The position numbers and the translations under genes were made by a program. Below are positions 9,093-19,314 of a stretch of 41,579 bases of DNA, piece by piece; the first letter of the stretch is position 1, and the number at the start of each line of letters is the position of its first letter. A model generated the notes under the pieces. That model ran no database searches and was not told where the DNA came from. It worked only from the letters and a program-made list of their open reading frames with translations. The DNA is taken from positions 41,520-83,098 of the forward strand of contig NOKP01000084.1 in assembly GCA_002682825.1 (NCBI GenBank), written 5' to 3'. This stretch comes from Neonectria sp. B-13. Its lineage: Eukaryota; Ascomycota; Sordariomycetes; Hypocreales; Nectriaceae.

Positions 9093-10572
9093 CAGTTGAT
9101 AAATGCTTCCCTAGCTAGATGTACTCCATCCAGTAGTACTGCTTTAGTGGCGGGGACCGATAGGCATCGAAGGCTGTCCCCAAATAAGACAGTTTCTTAA
9201 GGGGAAGAGACCTGGCCAGGCTCCTTAAGTTTTGCCGGTGGCCGTCTCTGAATCCGGCGTCGGTGCGGCGTGCCACGTCTCTTTTCCCTGCCGGCTGCCA
9301 TCGCCGCCGATGGGGACCGCCGTGGCACCTAGCGCTCGGGGCGGGGGTTCGATTCTCGGCTTGGCCTCCCTTCTTTTTTTATCAAATACCCAAGGGGCCT
9401 GCCGAGTCCCCTGGCTGGTCGACTGCTTGGAAGAGTCTCCTTTGGTAGGTCATGAGCCCTGCTTCCTCCAAGTCGCCGTCACCGGTTTACCCCACCTTTA
9501 TACGCATAACGTAGGCTCGACTCGTGGTCAACCTCGGACGTATTTCACTGACCTGTATGTATGACATTGTCAGCAAGCGGGAATCCTGAACATGATCGTG
9601 ATATCCTCGCCACGGGCCATCACCACAGCACATCCTGGCTTCCCATCTTCACATTCCAAGCCCCAAGCAACGGGCCTTCGCCACAGGTCTTACCCCCTTC
9701 GGCAAGTCCCACTCCAGCCCTGGTTTATTCTCTCTCGCCCACAAGACGACCCGGTGGCACCAACTGCGGGCCCCGGCTTCCACGACTTCGCAACAGGTCT
9801 TCACCACGGGTTGCTTAGGTCATTACAACCTATCGCAGCAGGTCGCAACAGGTCACAAATGGAACGGGTCACAACGGGTCACAACGGGTCACAACGAGTC
9901 TTCCCCCTACTGGCTCTGCAACCGGTGCTGCTCACCTCGATCTGTACCCCCGTGCCCCCCTGTGTGACCCGGGCTGACTCTACGGCACGGCCCCACCCGG
10001 CGCCGACGCCGACCTCACTGCCGGCCCTGCCCCGCACTCGCTTTCCCAGCCCCAACGCAAGCCCTGATGTAAGCCCGGATGCAAGCCTCCACTATAAGTA
10101 GCCTCTCTCCCCTCTCTTCTTCTTTCCATTTCTTCGTCTTCCCTTCAGCAACTGCGACCTCCTCTCCTGCTGCCACTCACGCCCCGTCGCCTCCTTCTCG
10201 GTAAGCCGCCCCTCTGCCTTGCGCCTCTCTGCCCGTGCTGCACTCGCTGACCTGAGCGACCGCGACAGCGCTATCGTGCCCGCCGTGCCTCCGCCGCACC
10301 CTTGCCGTGCCCTCGCCCTCTCTCTCATCTCCGCCGCCCTCTCCCTCAAGCTCGGGCTGTTCTATATGGGCCGCCCTGACGGAGACGCCTACCTCCTATC
10401 TTCTCTCCATCTCCGGTCCGGTCTCTTCACCATGAGACTCTCTCTCCTCGTTATGCTCCAGTGGCACCCTCGCTCTCAAGAGATGTTTATACAGACGAAC
10501 CCTCTCTACTCAATACAACTGTCTCTTCTGCTCCACCTTAAATATCCGCTCTGCCTTGATGTCCTCACTCTA
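9093..10572. other. GC-rich intergenic stretch, no gene recognised
   Basis: The stretch contains a hairpin at 9193-9231 (CTTAAGG arms enclosing CCTGGCCAGG), a pol-III B-box-like GGGTTCGATTC near 9346, a short tandem repeat of ACGGGTCACA units at 9860-9898, and a TATA-like CTATAAGTAG at 10091 followed by a long CT-rich leader (10100-10340). The last two look like a promoter and 5' leader, but no credible protein follows. The long frames present are low-complexity Pro/Ser/Arg-rich and are not supported as genes. Confidence 0.45.
9860..9898 (+). repeat. Short tandem repeat (ACGGGTCACA)n
   Basis: Three exact 10-bp units of ACGGGTCACA run head to tail, with degenerate units of the type GGTCACAA/GGTCGCAA on the left (from about 9840) and a final ACGAGTC on the right. 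It lies in GC-rich non-coding sequence. Confidence 0.75.
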
Positions 10573-10666
10573 GTGTCTACCTGCGCAATGTATATAACCC
10601 ATGTCTATCAAAATATGCTCCCAGTCTTGCCCGGTCATGCATAGGTGATGAAAGCTGCTCGTGACC
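10573..10666 (-). repeat. Second copy (B) of the oxidoreductase promoter segment
   Basis: It matches 8991-9092 in the same orientation, including the TATATA box and the AGCTGCTCGTG block, with about 14 mismatches in a 66-bp core and a small gap. It lies 32 bp beyond the 3' end of the helicase relic. No oxidoreductase frame follows it, so it may be the leftover of a lost tandem gene or part of a dispersed repeat. Confidence 0.6.
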
Positions 10667-10697
10667 TCATACATCTATATATAGATGACCACTTTCC

Positions 10698-13245
10698 TCA
10701 CCCGAGCTCGACTAACAAGAGAGCTGCCACAAGGTTGGCCTGTGCACACCTACTGCCTCCCAGTGAATTAGTCTTACCAAGCCATAACATATACTCGTGA
10801 CAAGTCTTAAATGTCTGATTGAAATGCTTTAAAAACCATTTCGTACGGCCTCGCCGACTAAAAGCCCCAAAACAAAGAGGCATTATCATGTCTGGGAATC
10901 GACATGTACTGTCCCCGTCAAATTCCGGGTCTGCCGCTCGGCAGATCTCCTGTGGCTGGTAGCATTTCCAACAGACAACATATCGATCCATCCACTCCTT
11001 GTTCCTGCTCTGACAGTCGCGAAGCGCCCTCTGCTTCGCCCGAATCCAGTCGTGGCGTCGTGCACAAGCTGTGCTCGCGTGCTCGAACGGTTTACCCTCC
11101 ACTCGGCAATACAGACAGCAGCCCATCATCGTCTCGAGATCCCTCTCGTACTGACTCAGCACCTCGTCACATACTCGAGCTTGTCGAAGGACCTCGCCTG
11201 GTCCAGTAAAAACCATCTCGCCTGCGATGAGGTTCTGATCAACATTCTCCTGGCCCCCCCCTTCTGCTGCGGGTCGTGGAAGGTGAAACTCAATGTCGGG
11301 TGACCGACGTTGGCTGTGATACTCAGGGCAGACGTCGCAAAGCTCATCGCCCTCCATGCACCACCGCCATTCTGACTTTACATCAAGAAATTGACTCACG
11401 ATACCTCGTGAACAGTGCTGTTGCGTGAGGCATAGCTGCATGGCCTCCGCGTCTGCGCCTAGTGGCCGGTCCAGCTGCGGCTGCCAGGCCGCACTGAGCA
11501 ATACGATAGATTCTGCTACCTTACCGTCCCCGCCAGCTCTGCCTGACTCCTGCGAGAAATCCGTCATCAGGCTTGGGGCCCCGACGTGGATGACCCATCG
11601 TACATGTGGATAGTCGAACCCAGGGCCGAGTGCCGATGTGGCTACGACGGCGGGCGGGTTAACGGCATTGAGCCATCGCTCGATGACCGCTCCCTTCTCC
11701 TCCCCTGTGCCTGAGTCGGCCGTGTATGATGGGCAGCCCAGCATGTTAGCAAGCTCAGTTACAAGGTCTTTCGTCGGACAGTAGAGAATGATCCTATCCT
11801 TCTCGCTTTCGAACAGGTCTGTCCGGGCCCAGCATGATCGTACAAGACTGGCTGCCCTCTCACACAAGGTGCCCAAGCCTCGCTCTCGCCGGACGATGTA
11901 TCGTATGTTGGCCCGGTTCGTTGACTCTCTGACGATGTGCGGTCGCACGAACTTATTATGCTCGATGAAAACCTCCTGGTAGATCGGTGGAAGTGTCGCC
12001 GTCAGCCACACCGTCTGCGTCTGAACTCGCCGCACGTACCAGGCCAATTGCGACATACATCGCCGATAGTCGCTCGCCGTGATCGTCAGATGGCACTCAT
12101 CAATCACAATCCGATCCAGCCGCTGTCGGTCTGCTAGCCGGTTGGCGTACTCGAGAATCCCTTCCGTACAGGCTGCCTCGGCAGAGACGATGACAAGCGG
12201 CGCCGATTTTGTCGAGCCTGGAGACCAGACATGGTGCTTCAGCTCAACCTTATCGAGGTGACCAAGCATGTTGCTGCGTAGAGCTACGGTGGGCAGTATT
12301 AACATAGTTGTCGCAGCACCTTCCAGTGCGGCCGCGACCATCAATATCAGTGTCTTGCCCGATCCAGTGGCGAGGACGACGATGACCTGCTCGGCCGGCT
12401 GCGGGCCCATGGTCGCCAACATAGCATCCCTCTGACCGGGACGGCGTAGCTCCAATTCCGGGTCATTGTGCAGCCTGCGAGCTGCGAAACCGCGTCTTCT
12501 TGCAGGCACTGAGCAGCCCCTGCGCCTGCGTCTCCGATACCGTCCGTGGCCGCTTACCCTGGAGGAGTTGGTCCACTCGGAATAGGGAGCGCCAGCTTTG
12601 CGATGCCCGATAGGCGCGGTGAAGCAGCGTAGTCATAGTTAGGGTTGTGCTGCCAGCATAGGCATGGTTGAACGTCCGGTAGCCATGGTTGCTCATCCCG
12701 GCAAGGTACGCGAGGTCCGCCTCATCCTCAACCTCCTCCGATGCTGCCATCTCCTCCAAACCGAAGTTGGCCCGCTCCTTGGCGCTGAACTTCTCCTTCG
12801 TTATAGAGGCAGCAGCCTGGCGCCACCACGCCACCTGGAATTGTGGCACTTCGGCGCGTGCGCACGCTTTACGGAGGCAGGATGAGACCGCAGTGTCCCT
12901 CCAGACCTTACCGTCCAGCTTCGACCACAGGCACGGGGAGAGCAGGGCGCCGGGTCTGCTCTGGCGAAGGAAGACTTGGCGCAGCTGCGGCACGAGAGCC
13001 AGACACGTCAAGAGTAGGTCTCCGATCGCTGGAGGCAAGAAGCGGATATTATCCTTCTCGGCACCGGTCTGCTCCTGGCTCTTGTGATACCGCACGTATA
13101 CCATGACCAACTTCTCCCATAGCAATATAGACCGACGACGAGAACCCGTGTTAACGTAAGTAATGGAAAGTAGCTCTGGCGATCGCACCGGAGGACCCGG
13201 CGGAACTAGCAGAAGCGTCACCATCCGCTTCAAGAACTCTTGCAC
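10698..13245 (-). pseudogene. RecQ-like (telomere-linked type) helicase, truncated and frameshifted
   Basis: Two overlapping frames make one protein: 13245-12463 (260 aa) and 12509-10698 (603 aa), needing a one-base shift near 12466-12510. The helicase part shows motif I ATGSGKT, motif II VIDECH, motif III TATLP, motif V SALGPGFDYP and motif VI QESGRAGGDG, that is, a DECH-box SF2 enzyme of the RecQ group. The C-terminus has Cys/His pairs (CLYC, CWKC, CRFPD). The upstream part (WWRQAAASITKEKF ... NHGYRTFNHAYAGSTTLTM) is the segment seen before the helicase in fungal telomere-linked RecQ proteins. Intact relatives are much longer at the N-terminus; here the frame stops at a MULE insertion just beyond 13250. 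The gene is 5'-truncated, frameshifted and almost certainly inactive. It points to a subtelomeric origin of the segment. Confidence 0.85.
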
Positions 13246-13267
13246 GTGCGCTTCGTAGATGGCTATT

Positions 13268-14417
13268 GGCGATCAATAGGGGGACGGGTACCCGTCCTTC
13301 TAAAAATGGACGGGGCCCGTCCCAATTACTACATTAAGTATAGCGCCTCCGCTGTCGGGCTTCCCAGCGCGCCGATGATCAGGTCACCAAACGAACAGAC
13401 ATTTCATGAACGTGTATCAAAGTTCGAGCAAAAATATCTTCCGGGCTATATCGAAGAAGTAAGATATGTCAAAACAAACTGGTTTGATCAATACAAAGAG
13501 AAGCTAGTAAAAGCTTGGGTTGATCGACATCTTCACTTTGACAACGTCGTTACTTCACGAGTCGAAGGTATTCATTGGTTACTTAAGAGCCATCTTAAAG
13601 TATTGGACCTATTCGAAGCTTGGAGGTCAATTAAACATGCATTACTCAACCAACTCGCCGAGTTGAAGTTTAACCAAGCTAAGCAGCAAATTCGGACACC
13701 TATCGAGCTCTCTGGAGTACTATATAGTGCAGTACGTGGTTGGGTGTCTCACGAAGCTTTACGGAAGGTCGAACAACAACGGAAACTATTGTTTAGCAAA
13801 GACCCCCCTCCCTCGCCGACCTGTACAGGCTCTTTCACGCTGCCTCAAGGACTACCCTGTGTTCACAAACTGGAACGTTTATTGACTCAGGACCGGGCTC
13901 TCAGGACAAAGCAGAGACTGATCGTATTGAAGCTCGGGTGGCTCAAGAGACGGAAAATGGGCCATTAGTCACTGGCAGAAGAGGCATGGGTGAGCTTTGG
14001 GAAATGGCACAACGGGATATTGATGAACAAGCAGCCTTGTACTCGGCCATGGAGCAAGAGGAAAGCTGTATTGTAGTTCAACTATAGCATTTACTGATTT
14101 TTATTAGGATCACTGGCTTTAATACATAAAGACTGTATAACTGTATGCTAATGACTACTCAGGAGTACTAGCATAAGCAAAATGGATATCTAGTCAAGTC
14201 ACATATGTCGCATTGCCGACTACGGCAAAAGGGAATGCGCACTCCGCTAATGCGTAGTGCAATGATAGCCTATATACTGGATGTGACAACATATCTAGGT
14301 AGTTGAACGTGACGGGTGTTGGGAAGTCCGACAGCGGAGGCGCTATACTTAATCTGGTAATTGGGACGGCCCCGTCCATTTTTAGAAGGACGGGTACCCG
14401 TCCCCCTATTGATCGCC
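13268..14417. mobile_element. Internally deleted MULE (Mutator-like) element, 1.15 kb
   Basis: Inverted repeats of about 100 bp border it. The outermost GGCGATCAATAGGGGG occurs at 13268 and its complement ends at 14417. The arms match with one indel and a few mismatches, and each holds an inner palindrome, ACGGGTACCCGT. Inside is only the C-terminal part of a MULE transposase. Flanks ATGGCTAT (left) and ATCCCTAT (right) could be a degenerate 8-bp target duplication (6 of 8), which is too weak to rely on. It sits at the 5' break of the RecQ-like helicase frame, so it probably interrupted that gene. Confidence 0.85.
13375..13968 (+). pseudogene. MULE transposase C-terminal fragment
   Basis: The open frame gives 197 aa from the Met at 13375; the frame is open from 13240, but that part lies in the TIR. 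It matches the end of fungal Hop-like MULE transposases: a helical segment (W.DRHLHFDNVVTSRVEG..WLLK), then a SWIM-like end (C.GSFTLPQGLPCVHKLERL). The catalytic DDE core is missing. After about 13880 an alternative frame (+1) continues with a natural acidic tail to a stop at 14085-14087, so a frameshift is likely near the SWIM end. The fragment cannot encode an active transposase. Confidence 0.8.
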
Positions 14418-15405
14418 CATCCCTATGGCCGCCTTCACTTTCACTGAAAGTGGACTTTAAAGCATCCTGATTGGCCTAGCACCCCTGTAACCCCTTTCAC
14501 ATGAAAGGTGCCTTGGTTTTGCGTTTGCGCTTTTTCTTTTTCAGTCAAAGGAGCAACCTATCAATCTTATTGGCTAAACCCTTGCCTCATATTTCTTTTG
14601 CCTCAGACCTGCAATACAGTGATACAGCTACATCAGCTAGATGCATTTTCTTGTAGTTAGAGAGGGATTTGAATAATTCATATACAATAAGGGAGTAGGA
14701 GCGCGTATAGACGCGTCTTTCACGCGTTTACAAGATCCTCCTTTCACAGCTCACCAACCGTTCTACGGTATCCTAAGACGAAACTCAAGCGAGATCTTAG
14801 TCAGCATGCGTGGCCGCTTTTAGGGCCTCCTCGATCCCCGGCTCAATCTCGGCTCAGCGGTGCCTCAGCCAGCTCAGCGGCGCATCAGCCCGCCTCAGCC
14901 CGAGCAGCTTTCTGCTCACCCTGTCCCCGGAGTAGTCCTCTACTCGCTCTTGACCCCACTTCTGGGCCCTCAACTTCTAAACCACTCCTTGTCAACCCGT
15001 TTCCCTACTCTCATGACTCCAAGCGGGAGGCCGCCTTGATCCTCGTTTTAGGACTGGGATCCCAAATCTGAGCGTCTTGGCATAAGTCCTAGAATTGGGC
15101 TGTAACTGAATCCTTCCTTCCATGGAAACGCCAGCTTGCAATGCCCCTTGCCCCTGAGGTATGGGCACACTATTCTGCCCTGCCTAACTCGTAGCAAGCT
15201 GTAGCTTTCTCACGTCCATGTGGTGTCATTCCCCCTTCCCTTCGCTCCCAGGCTTCTCTCTGGTATTTAGATTCGAATTCCTCCATAAAGATGCCAAACT
15301 TCCTTTCCCCACCTCTTCACTCCCAGACCTCGTTGTGGTATCAAGACACGAAGAACTCCAATTTCATTTATTATTTTACTCATCGCATCCCATCAACGCT
15401 GTACA
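14418..15405. other. Intergenic region upstream of the tyrosine recombinase gene
   Basis: No gene recognised. It contains CAGC/CTCAGC-rich imperfect repeats at about 14850-14915 and pyrimidine-rich runs ahead of the recombinase ATG at 15406. If the recombinase was the captain of a Starship-type element, the element's 5' end should lie in this stretch. I see no convincing terminal motif. Confidence 0.45.
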
Positions 15406-18400
15406 ATGGGGAAAGCTAAAAGCGCAGCTGACACCCTCCGGTTAGGCTGCGAAAGGAGCTCAGAGAGAGAAAGCAACATTGTAAATGGGGACTTAGTCCT
15501 AAGGAAGATCCAGCCTGAAGTAGCACAGAACTACGCTAAGAAGCTGCAACTATGGCTTGAGTGTGTTATATCGCCTATATATACGGACATTTGACTGACC
15601 TCAGTATGCAGATACCAGAAGCAAAACCCAGAGGCATTACCAAATGACTTAAAATCTCTGAAAGACTTCGTGAGAAAAATGGCCTACAGCATTGATGGTG
15701 AGGAAGGAATTGATGTTCCTGGTTCAGAGACTGTGCGGAAGTACTGGAACGCATTCACGGCGGCTTGGCAGCGCGCCAACCCCGAGCAATCGGTACCACG
15801 TGGAATAGCACTATCTGTGACAGAGGTATGTATCTCATTCTTCGTTCCTTACTAATCTCTTACAATATTAACATCAATGCTAGTACATTAATGGGCCCCT
15901 GACAGAGGAGATGGGAATGCCAAAGATAAAGAGACCTAGGAGGTTTGCTACGAAAAACGTCTTGCTGAATTATGCGAGGCAGACTTGGGCGGATTGGGTC
16001 GAGTACAAGCGCCCAGGAACGCTCATCGATGACTGGGGACTCCTATTAGGAAACGTATACTCTTCTTCTCGAATCGGAGAGTATATCGAGTCTTCCGCCC
16101 GAAAGGGCACTGGGCGGGGCCTTCATTTCAAGGTAATGGTGTTATATTCGATTTGGATGCTACTGTATCAACTAACTGTACAAAGGACCTCAACTATGTT
16201 GTATTCATCAACGAGATAAGCGCGCCGGAATTTGCCATTCAGCTCACTCGTGATGCAAAAAACATGACGTCTACCCCAGACAAGAGGTAAGATTATGGTT
16301 CAATTCTAGAGAATTCGCCCTGACTTTTGCTTTTTCAGGCCACAACATGCCTTGTATGAAGGCATCAGACCTGGACTCCTCTGCTTCAACCCGATACTCC
16401 CTTACCTTACCCCACTCGTGGCGTGTGGAGCGTTCAGGGATTATAGAACCATCGAAGACCTCTTGGCAATTGTACCACCCGAGGATGAGATGTTGGTGCT
16501 ACAGTGGAAAGACGACTTCCTTGAGACACCATTCTTCAAAAGCCAGTTGACAGACAACATCGAAACTGCGGCTGCGTTCAGCGAGCGGCAACGAATGCTG
16601 GGCCTACGGGCAGGATATGCGACACCGCCAAGGAATCATGACATCAGGGCGGAGGGCCTTTACTTGATGAGTACGTATACAGTTTCCAAAGCCTCTGTCT
16701 TGCTAACCCGTTCTCTTCAAAAGACCTGTTCGAGTCTGAAGCTACACGGATGGTATATGCTGGACACACCGACCCAAATACGGTCGCAAGGCATTATTTA
16801 CCTCGGAACGGCGCAGATGGCCAGGCAGCCTACCATGGCCAGAAAAGGCGTGACAGAGTCCTCGACCTCTTCCGCGGGTTGACCATACCTCGCAATCCAT
16901 GTTTATGGCAGTGCCTGCCTGCAAAAAAGCAACTCGAGTTTGAAAACAGCCCTGAATTCATACGCATAAACAAGGAACTTATCAAGCGACGGGGCACAAG
17001 CAACAGCGAAACGTCAAAGGAGCGGACAAAACTGTACGCGGAGAAACGGAAAATGGTCGCCAAAGAGCTGCGAGACTGGCAAAAACGCCAACCAGTTAAG
17101 CACGATGATGCGCCAGGATACCACAGGGCAATATTCGACCGTGTCCGGTTCATGATGCCGGAAAGAGACCGTCTAGCGAAAAATCTCTTCGAGATTGATA
17201 CGCTGCGAAGCCCCGTGGGTCTCGCAGTGCTCCGCGACATGGTGGCTCTTTATCAGAAGAGCTCTAACGTGGAGTACCGGCCAGGATTGGAGCCAGACAA
17301 GTGCTCCTGCGGAAAAGGCAATGACAGCTCTTACGACTGGCAACATGTGTACACATGCTTCAAGACAGCCATGGAAAAAGCCTATGGCTTTGCAGATCTG
17401 TGCTTTCTATGTAATGAGTGGTTCTATTGCACCGAAGCTTGGGGTGCCCATTGTCAACACCACTTGGATCACCCGGATAGCCTCTCAGTTTGGTGTGATC
17501 CTCTCATGTATGGCGGCGTCCTCGCCAGAGCTGGTTACTGCCCGTTCTGCCGCGGGGACAGAAACTTACCGGCCTGAGTACGAATGTATCAGTTCAAGAT
17601 ACGCTGGACGTGGCTCGATCACATCCAAACCCACATCAGGTCACTGGAAGTGGGGGACATGCCTTTACACTGCCCGATTCTGCATCCCACCTGCCCTGAA
17701 GTGTTTGAATCAGTTCAGGAACTGCAATTTCATCTTCAAGACGCTTTTGGTGTCGAGCGGAAGCGGGATTCCACGAAGATCAAGAGACCAAGATATGAAA
17801 GTGACGACATTCCACCTCCAAAAACGAAGAAACCGCAATTACGCCGAGATGATCTTGAAGAAGACGATATAAGGACTTTCGCGAACACTCAATACACGTT
17901 TGTTAGTATGACTATGGACAGCCTGAAGAGAGAGAAGCACCTGCCTCGGGTATCCCCGGACCTTTCGCAGAGTTCCACTCCATCTTGGGGCTCACATACT
18001 ACAGCTGTTGATGATGAAGCACTGTCCGGTTCTAGTACTCCTCTATCATCTGTCGTGCCCGAGGAAGTGATTGACCCAGCGATATTCGGAGCGGAATCAC
18101 CACCGGATGGTAAGCCTATGGCCCCCACAGCTACCAAGTCTCCATCGGAAGCAATACAGATCGTGTTGAATGAGACTCAGAGTGCGTTACCCTCTTGAAA
18201 AGGAATATACTGGCTGATTCTGACTATTGTTACAGGCATTCCCAACGACTCCATAGAGAAAGGGGATGAGACAAGAACTGCATGTTGCCTGGATATCGAC
18301 GAGCAATTTCAAGGTACACCAGATGATCCGGTCGTTGGAGGACCCGAGGCCGAAGCTGGCCCGGATCATACGGTTGCCAACAAAAGTGTCGTCATCCGTG

Positions 18401-18798
18401 GAGTCTCATCACAAGACAATCATGAAGCACGTTATGACAGTCCTCTTGCCCTATACCAGGAGGGTACCGAGTTTGAAACTGAGAATCTAGTCGCCAAGGG
18501 GCGTATTGGCAGGAGAGTGTGGTATAGAGTCAAGTGGAAGGGCTACCCAGAAAGCGAAAATAGTTGGGTGAAAAAGAAGGATGTCGGCATGGGAGCTATA
18601 GCTGACTATGAGGCAAGGTACCCCCAGGGCCAGGGCGAATACAAATTTGAGCGGTTGGTATCGAAGCGGGAGTTGGATGGAATCATGGTGTATGAGGCAA
18701 AGTGGGAAGGGCAAGTACATACTGAAAATGTTTGAGTGGGCAAGGGGGATCTTAGTGCCAAGGTCATTGCGATATTCGAGGCTGAACTCTCGAGATAG
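15406..18798 (+). CDS. DUF3435-type tyrosine recombinase with zinc-finger-like segments and tandem chromodomains; two in-frame TGA codons
   Basis: Seven exons (15406-15560, 15612-15825, 15884-16132, 16186-16286, 16339-16670, 16724-18181, 18236-18798), all joined in frame with GT..AG introns, give 1,023 codons plus stop. Tyrosine-recombinase residues are present: R186 (SSSRIGEY), H340xxR343 (NHDIRAEG), H365 (YAGHTDPNT) and Y375 (RHY). The block GADGQAAYHG...LFRGLTIPRNP is typical of DUF3435, the family of Starship captains. Cys/His segments (CSCG...CFLCNEW...HCQHHLDH) follow at about 540-600, then a second around 650 (CPILHPTC...LQFHLQD). Two chromodomains close the protein. TGA at 17575-17577 (codon 635) and 18733-18735 (codon 1003) interrupt it; the second sits where a chromodomain Trp belongs. 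As written, the first ORF is 634 aa, ending in the recombinase plus first zinc segment. It is probably a damaged gene. Confidence 0.85.
18456..18798 (+). other. Tandem chromodomains at the recombinase C-terminus
   Basis: Chromodomain 1 (about 18456-18625) reads FETENLVAKG, then YRVKWKGYP, ESENSWV and a C-terminal helix (IADYEARY). The cage residues F, W and Y are present. Chromodomain 2 (about 18637-18795) reads YKFERLVSKR, YEAKWEGQ and HTENV, then TGA, then VGKGDLSAKVIAIFEAEL. With Trp at the TGA the fold would be complete, ending at a natural TAG (18796-18798). Chromodomains bind methylated histone tails. In chromoviral integrases they direct integration to heterochromatin, so a targeting role here is a reasonable inference. 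Confidence 0.8.
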
Positions 18799-19314
18799 AT
18801 CTAGTTCTAGACTTGGGCCTTATCTTATAGGCTTTCGTATCATCTGCTGCTATTAGGTTTCAGGCGCAGGGTGAACGCCTCGGGTATACTAAGGGCCTTG
18901 GGCTTGAGCGGGAGGATACACAACTTAGGCGTCTCTCCTTTCTGGATGGTATCAACAACAGGGCAAAGGGTCTCAGTACCTAGACCTAGGAGATACTCCG
19001 CGTCCTCCTCGCCAAGATACAAAAGCCAGTGCGCCTGCACGTTTACCATCAAAGGCAACGAGAAGTCCACTACATGTGAGGCTGAAGTAGGTCGTGTATT
19101 GAGACAGAAGTAATCAAGAACAAATGATTCCAGTGACCCCTGGCTTCGGTTGAACTCTGTCGAGAAATACGATGCACGGCCTTATAGTTCCCTCTTATAA
19201 CACTGACCTTTGTATCATGGCCATGGTCGAGCCATATTCAAGGTATGGTCCAAGATCAAGGCGAGATTGCTTTAGCACGGCAGGCTGAGGCGGACCCTCC
19301 AAGCTCCCTCTCAG
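18799..19314 (-). other. Intergenic region with an unassigned minus-strand frame
   Basis: A minus-strand frame from about 19165 to 18840 (stop) has protein-like composition (VVDFSLPLMVNVQAHWLLYL...) and begins just after a stop at about 19167. It has no recognised family and no convincing start. It may be an exon of a decayed gene next to the PD-(D/E)XK relic or a chance frame. Otherwise the stretch holds the 3' flanks of the recombinase and nuclease genes. Confidence 0.3.

Noticed and set aside
9296..9370. tRNA gene or tRNA-derived SINE suggested by a B-box-like GGGTTCGATTC
   Set aside because: No A-box at the right distance and no cloverleaf could be folded by eye; a single B-box match in GC-rich DNA is weak.
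10219..10644. 141-aa plus-strand frame downstream of a TATA-like box
   Set aside because: Low-complexity Leu/Ser/Ala-rich translation of a CT-rich leader with no family resemblance and an overlap with the duplicated promoter segment.
9566..10690. Solo LTR beginning TGTCAGC with an internal TATA box
   Set aside because: No matching 3' CA end with a target duplication could be found, and the TATA/leader may be an ordinary promoter.
17195..17872. 225-aa plus-strand frame overlapping the recombinase
   Set aside because: It is an out-of-phase shadow of exon 6; the recombinase frame carries the motifs and fits the splice phases.
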